64,000 nucleotides of DNA from Halorhabdus sp. CBA1104 (GCF_009690625.1 NZ_CP033878.1:2418001-2482000), one strand, 5' to 3'. Counted from the stretch's first letter, positions 16,676-25,509 are shown. The notes: generated from the letters alone by a model not told the origin. Numbers and translations are program-made.

Positions 16676-17743
16676 ATGCAACGACGCGCTGTCGCGATCT
16701 CTGTCGTGCTCTTCCTCGTCGTCGGCGCCGGGGCCTACGCCTTCATCGGCATCTCTGAGGCCCCGTCGATCTCGCTGCCGGGCGAGGCACACACTGTTGG
16801 CGACACGTTCAGCGTCCAGGACCGCACCTATACCGTCGAGAGTGTCGATGGCTCGGACGATGGCTCCGGTGAACTCGCCTGGACCAACGAGTCAGCCCGG
16901 TACACCGAGACTCTTGCCAACGACTCGACGGTCTCACCACTCGACGTCCGGTGGGACGGCCAAGACGCGCGCTGGTCGCGGACGCTCGAAGCCGGTTCGA
17001 CGATCCCCTACGAGAACGGCACCTATCGCGTGACGGTCAACACCTCGGCGGACTCGCCGATGGCGATGCTCTCGAACACCGACAACGCCTCACAGAACAC
17101 GACCATCGCTGTCGAAGACACCCTCACCTACCGCGACAACGAAACGACCGTCACGGCGATCGACGACGACGGCGTGACCCTGGTCTGGGCCGAGCCCTAC
17201 CGCGTGACTGTCCAGAACGGTACCGCGCCTGACTCGGCAACCTTCCGCCAAGTGTTCGACGTTTCGAGCCGGCTCGAACGCGATCCTGCCGTCTACAACG
17301 AGACGGTCTCGGTCGATGGCGTTCAGTCAGTCGTCTCCCGGGAAGACAACGCAACCGTCGCCCTGTCGGCGTATCTGCCCGAACCCGACACCGCTACCTT
17401 CGAGGAGGGCGAGCAGGTGTGGTACCAGGGTAACGACGCGACGATCGGCAACGTGACCAGTGCTGGCGTGCCCCTGGTCTGGTCGGCCGAACGGCCGAAC
17501 ACGGTCCGGCTTGCGGGTGCGAGCACCGTCACGCTCAACGACCAACAGTACTTCGTGTACTTTCCAGAGGTGTCGTCCGTCAAAATCCTCCCCAGCGAGG
17601 ACGCCGCCCAGTCCTACCAGCAACAACAAGCCGATATCGACTACTACCACGAACGGATGAACGGACTCTGGGGTGTGAGTATTCTCAGCTTCCTCGCTGC
17701 GATCGTCCTGCTCGCGATGGGATACCTGCCAGTCAAAGGCTGA
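16676..17743 (+). CDS. Membrane-anchored surface protein, unknown
   Basis: 355 residues with an N-terminal hydrophobic segment (AISVVLFLVVGAGAYAFIGI) and a C-terminal one (GVSILSFLAAIVLLAMGYLPV). The large middle part is Thr/Asn-rich, with many N-x-S/T sites and repeated beta-type units (GDTFSVQDRTYTVESVDG; GEQVWYQGNDATIGNVTSAG), so it probably faces the outside as an extended beta domain with glycosylation sites. No enzymatic motif. Family not recognised. Confidence 0.7.
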   Translation: MQRRAVAISVVLFLVVGAGAYAFIGISEAPSISLPGEAHTVGDTFSVQDRTYTVESVDGSDDGSGELAWTNESARYTETLANDSTVSPLDVRWDGQDARWSRTLEAGSTIPYENGTYRVTVNTSADSPMAMLSNTDNASQNTTIAVEDTLTYRDNETTVTAIDDDGVTLVWAEPYRVTVQNGTAPDSATFRQVFDVSSRLERDPAVYNETVSVDGVQSVVSREDNATVALSAYLPEPDTATFEEGEQVWYQGNDATIGNVTSAGVPLVWSAERPNTVRLAGASTVTLNDQQYFVYFPEVSSVKILPSEDAAQSYQQQQADIDYYHERMNGLWGVSILSFLAAIVLLAMGYLPVKG

Positions 17744-17757
17744 GTCGACGCTTTTCG

Positions 17758-17982
17758 TTACTCGCTCCGGGCGAGCCAGGCCAACCCGACGCCGATGGCG
17801 ACCATCCCCGCGACACCCAGGAGCTGTACCGCCGAGACGAGTGCGCTGCCGTTGGTGCTCCACGGTTGGCCGGCCATCGTGCCGAGCCCGACGACGACGA
17901 GAAACGCCCCTGTCACGATCCCGATCGGTTCTAGCCGATCCGCAAAGCGATCCGTAACGCTGTTCATACCCGAGTTGTACAC
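17758..17982 (-). CDS. Small two-helix membrane protein
   Basis: 74 residues, or 69 from the inner ATG at 17967 (MNSVTDRFADRLEPIG), which lies better with small haloarchaeal proteins of this kind. Two hydrophobic segments are visible: IVTGAFLVVVGLGTMAG and AVQLLGVAGMVAIGVGLAWLA. Convergent with the preceding surface protein, with only 14 bp between stops. Function unknown. Confidence 0.65.
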   Translation of the reverse strand: MYNSGMNSVTDRFADRLEPIGIVTGAFLVVVGLGTMAGQPWSTNGSALVSAVQLLGVAGMVAIGVGLAWLARSE

Positions 17983-18378
17983 ACTCCCGGTGGTAAATCA
18001 TCCGGTTCGGTGACGACGCCGACGATGTACCGACCGCTGGATCGAGCAACTGCCAGCACGAAGCGCTGTCGCGAGGCTCCTCTGAGAATCCGCGCCAGGT
18101 CTCGACACCAAACCCCCTGCCAACGGTGGGCATTGCCCAGCCCTCGTCACTGCTGGCGGGCAGACCGCCATTTGGACTTCGGCCCTTAGCGCCAACCACC
18201 AGGTGACGTTTCGTCCCCACTCGGTCGTGGGGACAGTTCCGGGTCTATGTTGGCCTTCTCTTGCCCGCTGTCCGCCCCCGGACGGCAACGGCGATGCGTC
18301 TGGGGATCGCTCGACAGTATCGGGTACCCGCCGCTCCTGTCGCCAGCGGATACATCAGTGAGGCCCTCCTGCTTTTCG
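17983..18378. other. Intergenic region before the alcohol dehydrogenase
   Basis: Nearly 400 bases without a supportable gene. It contains a short hairpin (CCCCAC/GTGGGG around 18216-18234) and no clear TATA box. The open frames here, including the upstream extension of the dehydrogenase frame, lack recognisable protein sequence. Confidence 0.5.
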
Positions 18379-19428
18379 ATGGACAACATGAACGCTGCAA
18401 TCTACCGCGGCCCTGGCGATATCCGGATCGAAGACCGACCGGACCCTCATATCGAGGAGTCAACCGACGTGGTCGTTCGCGTTACCCACACCGCGATCTG
18501 TGGCTCGGACCTGTGGTTCTACCGTGGCGAGGAAGACCGGGAAACGGGGTCCCCCGTTGGCCACGAACCCATGGGGATCGTCGACGCTGTCGGTGCGGAC
18601 GTCCGATCGGTCGAGCCCGGCGACCGCGTGTTTGCACCCTTTGCAATCAGCTGTGGCGAGTGTGAGTTCTGTCGCAACGGCCTCCAGACGGCTTGCGTAA
18701 ACGGTCGCTTCTGGGGTGATTTGGACTGTGGCGGGCAGGGCGAGCAAATTCGTGTTCCCCAGGCCGACGGCACGCTCGTTCGCGTTCCCGATCGGTATGC
18801 CGACGACGAGGACACCCTCCAAGCGCTCCTTCCACTGACGGACGTGATGGGGACCGGCCACCACGCTGCGGTCAGTGCCGACGTGAGTCCCGGCGATACG
18901 GTTGTCGTCGTCGGCGACGGCGCCGTTGGCCTCTGTGGCGTGCTCGCGGCGCGTCGCCTCGGCGCCCAACGCATCATCGCCATGGGCCACCACGACGACC
19001 GCCTCGATATGGCTCGTGACTTCGGCGCGACAGCGACCGTCTCGAGTCGGGGCCAACAAGCCATCGAGGAAGTCAACACACTCACCCACGGTGGCGCGAA
19101 TCACGTCCTCGAATGCGTCGGTGCCGAGTCGGCACTGGAAACCGCTGCCCAAATCGTTCGGCCCGGCGGTAATATCGGCTACGTCGGTGTTCCTCACATC
19201 GAGAGTGCCGAATTCGTCAGTCAGTTGTTCGCAAAGAACGCCTCGTTCACTGGTGGCCCTGCCCCCGTCCGGGCCTACGCCGAGGAGCTCATGGCTGACG
19301 TGTTACAAGGCACACTCGACCCATCGCCAATCTTCACGAAGACTGTCGATCTCGACGGTATTCCGGAGGGCTATGCGGCGATGGACGAGCGCGAGGCCAT
19401 CAAGGTCCTGGTGACAGTCAACACATAG
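18379..19428 (+). CDS. Zinc-dependent alcohol dehydrogenase (MDR family)
   Basis: 349 residues from the ATG at 18379; an ATG three codons later is equally possible. Zinc ligands of the catalytic site are CGSDLWFYRG and GHEPMG, and a structural zinc lobe is visible as SCGECEFCRNGLQTAC. The NAD(P)-binding motif is VVVVGDGAVGLCGVLAARRLG. The catalytic zinc third ligand and proton relay region are CVGAESALETA. The substrate is not identifiable; the family includes threonine, sorbitol and glucose dehydrogenases. It stands alone upstream of the IS remnant. Confidence 0.9.
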   Translation: MDNMNAAIYRGPGDIRIEDRPDPHIEESTDVVVRVTHTAICGSDLWFYRGEEDRETGSPVGHEPMGIVDAVGADVRSVEPGDRVFAPFAISCGECEFCRNGLQTACVNGRFWGDLDCGGQGEQIRVPQADGTLVRVPDRYADDEDTLQALLPLTDVMGTGHHAAVSADVSPGDTVVVVGDGAVGLCGVLAARRLGAQRIIAMGHHDDRLDMARDFGATATVSSRGQQAIEEVNTLTHGGANHVLECVGAESALETAAQIVRPGGNIGYVGVPHIESAEFVSQLFAKNASFTGGPAPVRAYAEELMADVLQGTLDPSPIFTKTVDLDGIPEGYAAMDEREAIKVLVTVNT

Positions 19429-20100
19429 CCCGACGCGTTGGCCGGCTGGGACTCAGACACACCTCCTACGAAGTGACCCAACCACTTTGACCGCGAGACC
19501 AACTAGCCCCGACGAGCGACCTTCGACGTTGCAAATACCTGTGCTCGTTGGCTCCGGTAGTGGCCGCGCCCGTCCGTGGCGCCTCTGTGAAGACTCTTCG
19601 TCCTCGTGGCAGTGGCGAGGCAAGCAAGACGAGACCGTCGAACCGTTGGCAGATCGGCTTGCTCCTGTCTCTCTCGGTGTGTCGCTATCGTCATCTTCGG
19701 CCAGCGAGGGTGAAGCCACTCTCCTCGTTCAATATAGCCGAATTTGGTTTATCGCGACTCCCGCTCCGCTACGGGCTGCCCACAGGCGGAGTCGGTACGA
19801 TAGTTTGGGCCGCTTCGATGATCTGTTCGATCGGGTGTGACTATCGGGTGGGGGCTTCCAGAGTGGGCTCGGTGCACTGATCGCCCCTTCTGCCCGGATC
19901 GCACTGGTCGGTGCGGGGGAGTCCCTTTCGTTCCGATGGTGCTGGGGGCTGCTGTGCAACGCCTGTAAATCTTATTTCGGTATATCCAATCTCCCGATCG
20001 CAGCCTCTCAGTCCCGTTTGCACTGGTTGACTGCCAACTCTCACAATCAAAACGCGAGCGTCCGGGGACCGGACGCGGCTACAGCACGGACAAGCAGGAA
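19429..20100. other. Gene-poor stretch left of the IS remnant
   Basis: About 670 bases without a supportable gene. Open frames on both strands are short and of unusual composition. The right part contains an 8-bp perfect hairpin, GCGTCCGG/CCGGACGC with a GGA loop, at 20058-20076. The region is less GC-rich than the flanking genes and may be decayed mobile or duplicated sequence. Confidence 0.5.
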
Positions 20101-20623
20101 TTACAGCGGTAGCGAGGCGAAAGCCCACCCGTTCACGGGTGGGATGAAGCGTTGGGACAATTGCAGTCGGCCATCCGAAGAACATTCGTGCTGATGAAGA
20201 CTGGGGTAGACACGGCAACAAACGCCTGCACGACTGGGCGTTCGAAATTTTGCTGAGTCATATCGAGTACAAGGCTGAAGAGCGTGGCATCGAGATTGAG
20301 TGGGTTGATGAGTACGAGTTGGCTACGTCGATAACGTGCTGTAAGTGTGCTACGAAAGCCGATTCAAACCGTGTTGAGCGTGGCCTGTACGTCTGTGAAA
20401 ACTGCGAGTTCGTCGCTAATAGTGATTTGAACGCGGCAGAGAATATGCGAGCGACGGTAACTCCGAATCCGTCACAGGATAGGAGTAACGGCTGCTTGGC
20501 ACAGCCATCGGTACGCCTGTTCGACAAATCCACGGGGCGAGTCGCCCCACAAGAACAGATAGCACCGTAGACCCTAATATCCCAACGTGGGAATCCTACG
20601 GCTTCAGCCGTGGGAGGATGTCA
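20101..20623 (+). mobile_element. IS200/IS605 (IS1341-type) element remnant with two end hairpins
   Basis: A truncated tnpB lies between two hairpins of the same design. The left hairpin (20124-20143) has an 8-bp stem CCCACCCG/CGGGTGGG with a TTCA loop, and the right one (20595-20614) has CCTACGGC/GCCGTGGG, one G-T pair, with a TTCA loop. Both are followed by a purine-rich GGGA tail. Subterminal hairpins are what the IS605 TnpA recognises at each end. No tnpA is present, so the remnant could only be moved in trans. The right end stops at GGATGTCAA, inside the stop codon of hisS. Confidence 0.6.
20163..20570 (+). pseudogene. TnpB (OrfB) C-terminal fragment
   Basis: The reading frame enters at about 20163 (AVGHPKNIRADEDWGRHGN) after a stop codon and runs through KRLHDWAFEILLSHIEYKAEE, then the zinc ribbon TCCKCATKADSNRVERG...YVCENCEF, the SDLNAAENMR motif that carries the last RuvC residue, and a typical C-terminal tail to 20570. 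This is the last ~136 residues of a TnpB of about 400. The N-terminal wedge and first RuvC motifs are missing, so no guided nuclease activity is expected. An ATG at 20250 might give a shorter product. Confidence 0.8.
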
Positions 20624-22756
20624 AAGCCGGTCGTCGACGATATCGACGAGATCGTCGACTGGGACGTTCTCCTCGTCGCCGCTTTCCATATCTCGCAGGG
20701 TCACTTCGTCGTCTTCGAGGTCGCGCTCACCGACGACCACGGCGTAGGTGGCGTTGATTCCGTCGGCGTAGCCGAACTGGCTACCGAGGTTTCGATCGGC
20801 CAGGTCCGTCTCGACGGTCAGCCCCTCGGTCCGCAAGTCGGTCGCGAGTTCGACGCCGACGTCTGCGACGCTCGCCGAGACGGTCGCGATGTAGACATCG
20901 GTCGAGACAGTCTCTTCGGGCCAGACACCCTCCCGCTCGAGGAGTTCCCGGGTCGTCGAGTATCCGAAGGCGAACCCGACGGCGGGGACCTCCTGGTCGC
21001 CAAACAGGCCGACCAGCTCGTCGTAGCGGCCACCGCCAAAGAGCGCCCGCAACTCGCCCTGGGTGTCGAAGGCCTCGAAGACCAGCCCAGTGTAGTAGGC
21101 GAGTCCGCGCACGATCGAGAGGTCGAGTTTGCACATCGGGGCGACGTCGTAGGCTTCGAGGTGCTCGGCCAGCTCGGCCATGCGGCCAACGGCGGCCTGG
21201 GCGGCCGCCTCGTCTGGGGCGATCGCTTCGAGTTCGTCGATCGCTTCGGTGATCGGCCCGCTGATGTCAGTCAGCTCGTCGACCAGTTCGGCCTGTGCTC
21301 CAGTCAAGCCACTCTCGGTCAGCGCCGTGCGGAACTCCTCGCGTTCCAGTTTCTCCTTGTCGTCGATGACTTCCATCGTCGCCTGGGTGTTCTCGACACC
21401 CTCGGCTTCGAGAATCGACTCCAAGAGGTTGCGGTCGTTGATCAGAAACTCAACGCTGTCTTCGACGTCGAGTTTCTGGTAGATGCGGGCACCGCAGGCG
21501 ATCAGCTCGGCGTCGGCGGCGACCGACTCGATCCCGAAGATGTCGATGTCGGTCTGGAAGAACTCGCGGTCTCGCCCCTTCTGGACGTTTTCGTAGCGCC
21601 AGCGCTTTGAGGTGTCGAACCACTTGATCGGCGTGGTGAGGTCCTTGCGCTGCTGGACGATCCGCGCCCGCGTCGGGGTTTGCTCGGGGGTCAGTGTCAC
21701 GTCACGGCCGCCCCGATCCTCGAAGCTGTAGGTCTGTTCGAGCAGTTCCTCGCCGGATTTGATCCGGTACAGTTCCGTCCGTTCGATGGCGGGTGTATCG
21801 ATCTCTCTGAACCCGAACTCCTGGGCTGTCTGTTCGACGACGTCGATCAGCGCCCGCCAGGAAGAGAACTCCCCGGGCAGGCGATCGTACATACCTTTCA
21901 GACTCGTTGTTTCGACCATGGTTTGCTGTGTTTCCGTTTCGAAGATACCGAGACGACTCTCTGCGCCCTCAATCGGTTCGATTGCGAGACCGAACTCCCT
22001 GGCGGTCCCGCCGGTGACGAACATGTAGATGCCCGCAACGCCGGGCGGGGCGTCTGCCAGGACCTGCTCCTCGTCGGCAAAGTCGATGTCGCGCTTGTGT
22101 GCGTACTCGTCGTACGTGTACAGGGGCGGTTGCTCGCCCCAGACGACGCGGGCCAGTGCGGCTCCGAGCCGCCGGAACGATTCTGGGACCAGCACAGCCT
22201 CGGGCACCTCGGGGATGGCCTCGTCGCCCGACATCGCTGCCCAGGTCACGTCGCTGCCGGTCGCGCCAGTCTGCCGATAGCCGCGCTCGCCCAGCGCGTT
22301 TTCGACGGCCGTCTCGAAGCCCTCGCTGACGTCGAGTTCTTCGTACCCGAGGAGTTCTTCGAGGATCGCGTCGTACCCCGCATAGAAGCGACTTGCGCCC
22401 TGTTCCCAGGCGTCGCGGGGCGATTCGTAGCCCTCGATCCGGCGGTCGGTGAATTCGATCTTTTCGAGCACTGGGCGGGGATTGAGTCGCCCGAAGTGTT
22501 TGAACCCGATCCGGAAGGTTCCCAGCTGGTCGGTGTATCCGGTCTCCGGATCGCCGGTGTCGTTGATCGCATTCAACCGGTCGATCTGGGCCTGTAACGC
22601 CTCGAATCCCTCGCCCGTCTTGGCGGCGCGTTTGCCTTTCCCGTTGATCAGCGAGCGTATCCACTCAAGGTCGTAGCCCTCGCCGTCGAGTTCGATCGCC
22701 AGGGCGGCCCCGGCGTTGCGCCCCTTCTCGGGAACCAGCACTCGCTCACCAGCCAT
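20621..22756 (-). CDS. hisS: Histidyl-tRNA synthetase with 288-residue N-terminal extension
   Basis: 711 residues. The C-terminal part from Met289 (ATG at 21892) is a complete HisRS of 423 residues: RYENVQKGRDREFFQTDIDIFG is class II motif 2, IVRGLAYYTGLVFEAFD is the histidine-binding motif, GGGRYDELVGLFG and VGFAFGYSTTRELL form motif 3, and an anticodon-binding domain ends in DIVDDRL. Residues 1-288 match nothing I recognise; they are acidic, alpha/beta-like and keep the codon bias of the gene, so a real fusion is likely. If the internal ATG is used, a normal-length enzyme results. The TGA stop lies inside the IS right end. Confidence 0.9.
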   Translation of the reverse strand: MAGERVLVPEKGRNAGAALAIELDGEGYDLEWIRSLINGKGKRAAKTGEGFEALQAQIDRLNAINDTGDPETGYTDQLGTFRIGFKHFGRLNPRPVLEKIEFTDRRIEGYESPRDAWEQGASRFYAGYDAILEELLGYEELDVSEGFETAVENALGERGYRQTGATGSDVTWAAMSGDEAIPEVPEAVLVPESFRRLGAALARVVWGEQPPLYTYDEYAHKRDIDFADEEQVLADAPPGVAGIYMFVTGGTAREFGLAIEPIEGAESRLGIFETETQQTMVETTSLKGMYDRLPGEFSSWRALIDVVEQTAQEFGFREIDTPAIERTELYRIKSGEELLEQTYSFEDRGGRDVTLTPEQTPTRARIVQQRKDLTTPIKWFDTSKRWRYENVQKGRDREFFQTDIDIFGIESVAADAELIACGARIYQKLDVEDSVEFLINDRNLLESILEAEGVENTQATMEVIDDKEKLEREEFRTALTESGLTGAQAELVDELTDISGPITEAIDELEAIAPDEAAAQAAVGRMAELAEHLEAYDVAPMCKLDLSIVRGLAYYTGLVFEAFDTQGELRALFGGGRYDELVGLFGDQEVPAVGFAFGYSTTRELLEREGVWPEETVSTDVYIATVSASVADVGVELATDLRTEGLTVETDLADRNLGSQFGYADGINATYAVVVGERDLEDDEVTLRDMESGDEENVPVDDLVDIVDDRL

Positions 22757-22911
22757 CGTGACTCACCTCGAAGTCGAGGACTGACCGAGCGACTCCGGAG
22801 AACTTAGCGGAGATGAACACACTCACCGGCGATAGACGTCATCACGACTGTTCGTGATCGCTCGCTCCCGAAATATATATCGGTTTCCCGACCGGTGCCG
22901 GTCGGCGCTGC

Positions 22912-23082
22912 TCAGGACCGGTCGTCGGCTTCGGTCGTATCGGGGTCTGCCGGCGGTTCGCGCTGGACGACCAGTACTGGCCCGAGGAATCGTTCGGCGA
23001 TCCGTGCGGCTGGTCCAAAGCAGAATACGACAGCAGCGACGTCACGGCCCGTTTTGACGAGGTAGAACGCAGTAGCCAACAC
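22912..23082 (-). CDS. Short ORF, possible membrane-protein remnant
   Basis: A 56-codon frame with a possible GTG start at 23082 and an in-frame TAG three codons upstream of it. It encodes one hydrophobic stretch (AAVVFCFGPAARIAERFLGPVLVV) and an acidic tail (ADPDTTEADDRS) of typical haloarchaeal style, so the frame looks coding. It may be the 3' remnant of a larger membrane protein or a small membrane peptide. No family recognised. Confidence 0.3.
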   Translation of the reverse strand: MLATAFYLVKTGRDVAAVVFCFGPAARIAERFLGPVLVVQREPPADPDTTEADDRS

Positions 23083-23473
23083 TGATTCGAGCTACGGTTC
23101 GAGGCTGCCGGTCGGGCTGTCTGTCGGCCTCGGTCGCTGCGAGACCAGGAACGACCCAGCTCCTCCACTGCTCGTCGTCCAGATCTAGATTGACAACTCT
23201 CCGACGAATTAGACCTCCCGTCTCATTTGATATTCTTCTGTGAGTGGACAACCTTGCGGTGGAGAATGCTCTGGAAGCGACTGTTCAACTTCTTGGTTCT
23301 CGTCGTGACATCTTCTTTTTATTGTCTATGACTGGACGTTTTGTTACATTTCTTCGAATCGCGAGATGGCCATGGGGTCTTGATCCTCACGACGCCAGTA
23401 TTGTAGCCATCACCACTGCGAGATGTACTTCTTCGTCCTGGTGTCACGAACATAACGTATTTACAGCTCCCGG

Positions 23474-23491
23474 GTAATACGATGTATTACT
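23474..23491. promoter_or_regulatory. Perfect inverted repeat upstream of the FBP aldolase/phosphatase gene
   Basis: A 17-base perfect inverted repeat, GTAATAC-GAT-GTATTAC, ends about 12 bp before the ATG of the next gene. A TATA-like GTATTTAC lies just upstream (about 23456-23463), so the repeat sits where transcription should begin. That is the placement expected of a repressor operator. Coordinates may be off by one base. Confidence 0.5.
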
Positions 23492-23502
23492 GGTGAGGAT
23501 AG

Positions 23503-24657
23503 ATGACAACAATCACTGTGTCCGCGATCAAGGCGGACGTCGGCGGCTACGTCGGGCATTCAGACACCCATCCTCGCGTCCGGGAGGCGGTCGAGTCCTC
23601 GCTCACGGATCACGCGGATATCCTGGAGGGGTTTCACGTCACTAGCGCGGGTGACGATCTCCAGCTCGTCTTGACCCACCGGCAAGGGATCGACGACGAG
23701 CGGATTCACGAACTCGCATGGGGCGCCTTCGAGCGTGGCACAGCGGTCGCCGAGGATCTCGGATTGTACGGCGCGGGCCAAGACCTGCTCTCGGAGGCCT
23801 TCTCCGGGAACGTCCGTGGGCTTGGTCCAGGGGCGGCCGAGCTGGAATTCACTGAGCGTCCTTCGGATCCAATCGTCGTCTTCGCGATGGACAAGACCGA
23901 GCCAGGGGCGTTCAATCTCCCCATGTACAAGGTATTTGGCGATCCGTTCAACACGCCAGGCCTCGTCATCGATCCCAGCATGAACGAAGGATTTTCCTTC
24001 GAGATCTGGGATATCGAGGAGAATCGCAAGGTCTTCCTGGAGACGCCCGAAGACGCCCACGAACTACTGGCGTTGATCGGTGCACCCTCGCGATACGTGA
24101 TCAAGCGAGTGTATCCCCGCGAGGGTAACAAGAACGACCCCGCGGAGCCGGTTGCCTCCGTCTCGACGGAGAAGCTGGTCGACGTTGCCGGCGAGTACGT
24201 CGGCAAGGACGACCCCGTCGCTGTCGTCAGGTCCCAGTCCGGCCTTCCCGCGATCGGGGAGGTCCTAGAGCCGTTCACGTTCCCGCATATGGTCTCGGGC
24301 TGGATGCGCGGGAGCCACGTCGGGCCGATGATGCCGGTCCCGATGGAGTATTCCCAGACGTCACGCTTTGACGGTCCGCCGCGATGTATCGCGGCTGGCT
24401 TTCAGGTCACGAACGGTAACCTGGTCGGTCCGAACGACCTCTTTGACGATGTCGCCTTCGATCGGGCACGGAAGCAGGCAAACGAACAGGCGGATTACTT
24501 GCGCGAACACGGGCCGTTCGAGCCCCACCGATTGCCCCTCGAGGAACTCGAGTACACGACGTTACCGGAGATCATGGATGCTCTCAGCGAGGACTGGCAA
24601 CGCATGGACTCTTCTGAGGGGGTTCCCGAGGAGACGACGGCCAAACCCGTCGAGTGA
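23503..24657 (+). CDS. fbp: Fructose-1,6-bisphosphate aldolase/phosphatase (class V)
   Basis: 384 residues with the archaeal-type bifunctional FBP aldolase/phosphatase sequence: TVSAIKADVGGYVGHSDTHP at the N-terminus (metal-binding Asp and His), MDKTEPGAFNLPMYKVFGDPFNTPGL in the middle, and GGS-type phosphate contacts such as MRGSHVGPMMPV and GPPRCIAAGFQ. It condenses DHAP and GAP and hydrolyses the product to fructose 6-phosphate, a one-way gluconeogenic step. Haloarchaea usually rely on separate aldolase and phosphatase enzymes (family knowledge), so its presence may reflect transfer. The next gene follows by 114 bp. Confidence 0.9.
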   Translation: MTTITVSAIKADVGGYVGHSDTHPRVREAVESSLTDHADILEGFHVTSAGDDLQLVLTHRQGIDDERIHELAWGAFERGTAVAEDLGLYGAGQDLLSEAFSGNVRGLGPGAAELEFTERPSDPIVVFAMDKTEPGAFNLPMYKVFGDPFNTPGLVIDPSMNEGFSFEIWDIEENRKVFLETPEDAHELLALIGAPSRYVIKRVYPREGNKNDPAEPVASVSTEKLVDVAGEYVGKDDPVAVVRSQSGLPAIGEVLEPFTFPHMVSGWMRGSHVGPMMPVPMEYSQTSRFDGPPRCIAAGFQVTNGNLVGPNDLFDDVAFDRARKQANEQADYLREHGPFEPHRLPLEELEYTTLPEIMDALSEDWQRMDSSEGVPEETTAKPVE

Positions 24658-24771
24658 ACGTAGCCTATCACGTCACGGCCTTCCTGAGCCGTTCGACCGG
24701 GCGATGGCTTCGGGACGTCAGTTCCGTCTAGGGACCGACGTATTTTATTTCGGGCTGCCGTAGGCACTCGC

Positions 24772-25509
24772 ATGGGCAAAAAGCGGATCTCCCTCACTCT
24801 CGATGAAGATCTCGTGGCGACGTTGGATCGCCGGATCGAAGAGGCGGGAATTGGAAACCGATCGAGGGGTGTCGAAACGTTCCTCACGGACTATCTTCGC
24901 CGCCAGGGGATCGGAACTGCTGTGATTCTTGGGGGGAGACAGGATAGCTCTTGCCTCGTCGAGGTTGACGGCGAACCGGCGATCGCACATACTCTAGCGT
25001 TCCTTGCGGCAGCGGGGATCGACGAAGTCGCTGTTGCGACCGCTGATCCTGCGGTCAGGGATCATCTCGAAGCGGAGGCCCCGGATGTGACGGTTCTCTA
25101 CGAGACCGAGGCCATGGGGACCGCCGGCAGTCTCGATCGGGTTGACGTCGCCGCCGACGAGACGTTTCTCGTCATGAATGGCGATGTCCTCTGTGAGTTG
25201 GATGTCGCTGACATGGCACGTACCCATCGAGACGCGGATGCTCTCGCAACGATGGCACTCACCACATCCAAGGAGACGTCCGACTACGGCGTGGTCCAGA
25301 TGAAAGGCAACCGGATCATCGGATTCACTGAAAAACCGGATGTCTCGGAGTCCCACTTGATCAACGCTGGCGTGTATTTGCTCGAGGGGGCCTTCCTGAA
25401 GCGCATCCCTGAGGGTCGATCACAATTGTCCGATCTCTTCGAGCAGTTGGCCGAGGAAGGCGAGATTGCCGGCTACGTCTACGAAGGTGAGTGGCGAGAA
25501 GTCGCCTAA
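24772..25509 (+). CDS. Ribbon-helix-helix domain fused to a nucleotidyltransferase-like domain
   Basis: 245 residues. Residues 1-46 form a ribbon-helix-helix DNA-binding domain (KKRISLTLDEDLVATLDRR ... NRSRGVETFLTDYLRRQG). Residues 47-245 follow the sugar-phosphate nucleotidyltransferase fold: TAVILGG, EAMGTAGSLDRV, VMNGDVL (metal Asp138), TSDYGVVQ, GFTEKPDVSESHLINAGVYLL. The usual GxGTRL-x-P...KP nucleotide loop is missing (ILGGRQDSSCLVEVDGEPA) and the protein ends at GEWREVA, where the family normally continues through W-x-D-I-G. It may bind a sugar nucleotide and act as a regulator rather than an enzyme. Both domains are in one uninterrupted frame. Confidence 0.75.
   Translation: MGKKRISLTLDEDLVATLDRRIEEAGIGNRSRGVETFLTDYLRRQGIGTAVILGGRQDSSCLVEVDGEPAIAHTLAFLAAAGIDEVAVATADPAVRDHLEAEAPDVTVLYETEAMGTAGSLDRVDVAADETFLVMNGDVLCELDVADMARTHRDADALATMALTTSKETSDYGVVQMKGNRIIGFTEKPDVSESHLINAGVYLLEGAFLKRIPEGRSQLSDLFEQLAEEGEIAGYVYEGEWREVA

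Larger units (their letters stand above)
22757..23502. other. AT-richer stretch between hisS and the aldolase/phosphatase gene
   Basis: About 750 bases with one short minus-strand ORF (22912-23082) and otherwise no supportable gene. The right part (23230-23500) is clearly richer in A and T than its surroundings and holds the promoter region of the next gene. Confidence 0.5.

Noticed and set aside
19453-19880. Overlapping ORFs left of the IS remnant
   Set aside because: Short, no recognisable sequence, composition unlike haloarchaeal proteins; treated as non-coding.
20621-21610. Plus-strand 330-codon ORF opposite hisS
   Set aside because: It is a mirror frame of hisS; the minus-strand protein has clear HisRS motifs.
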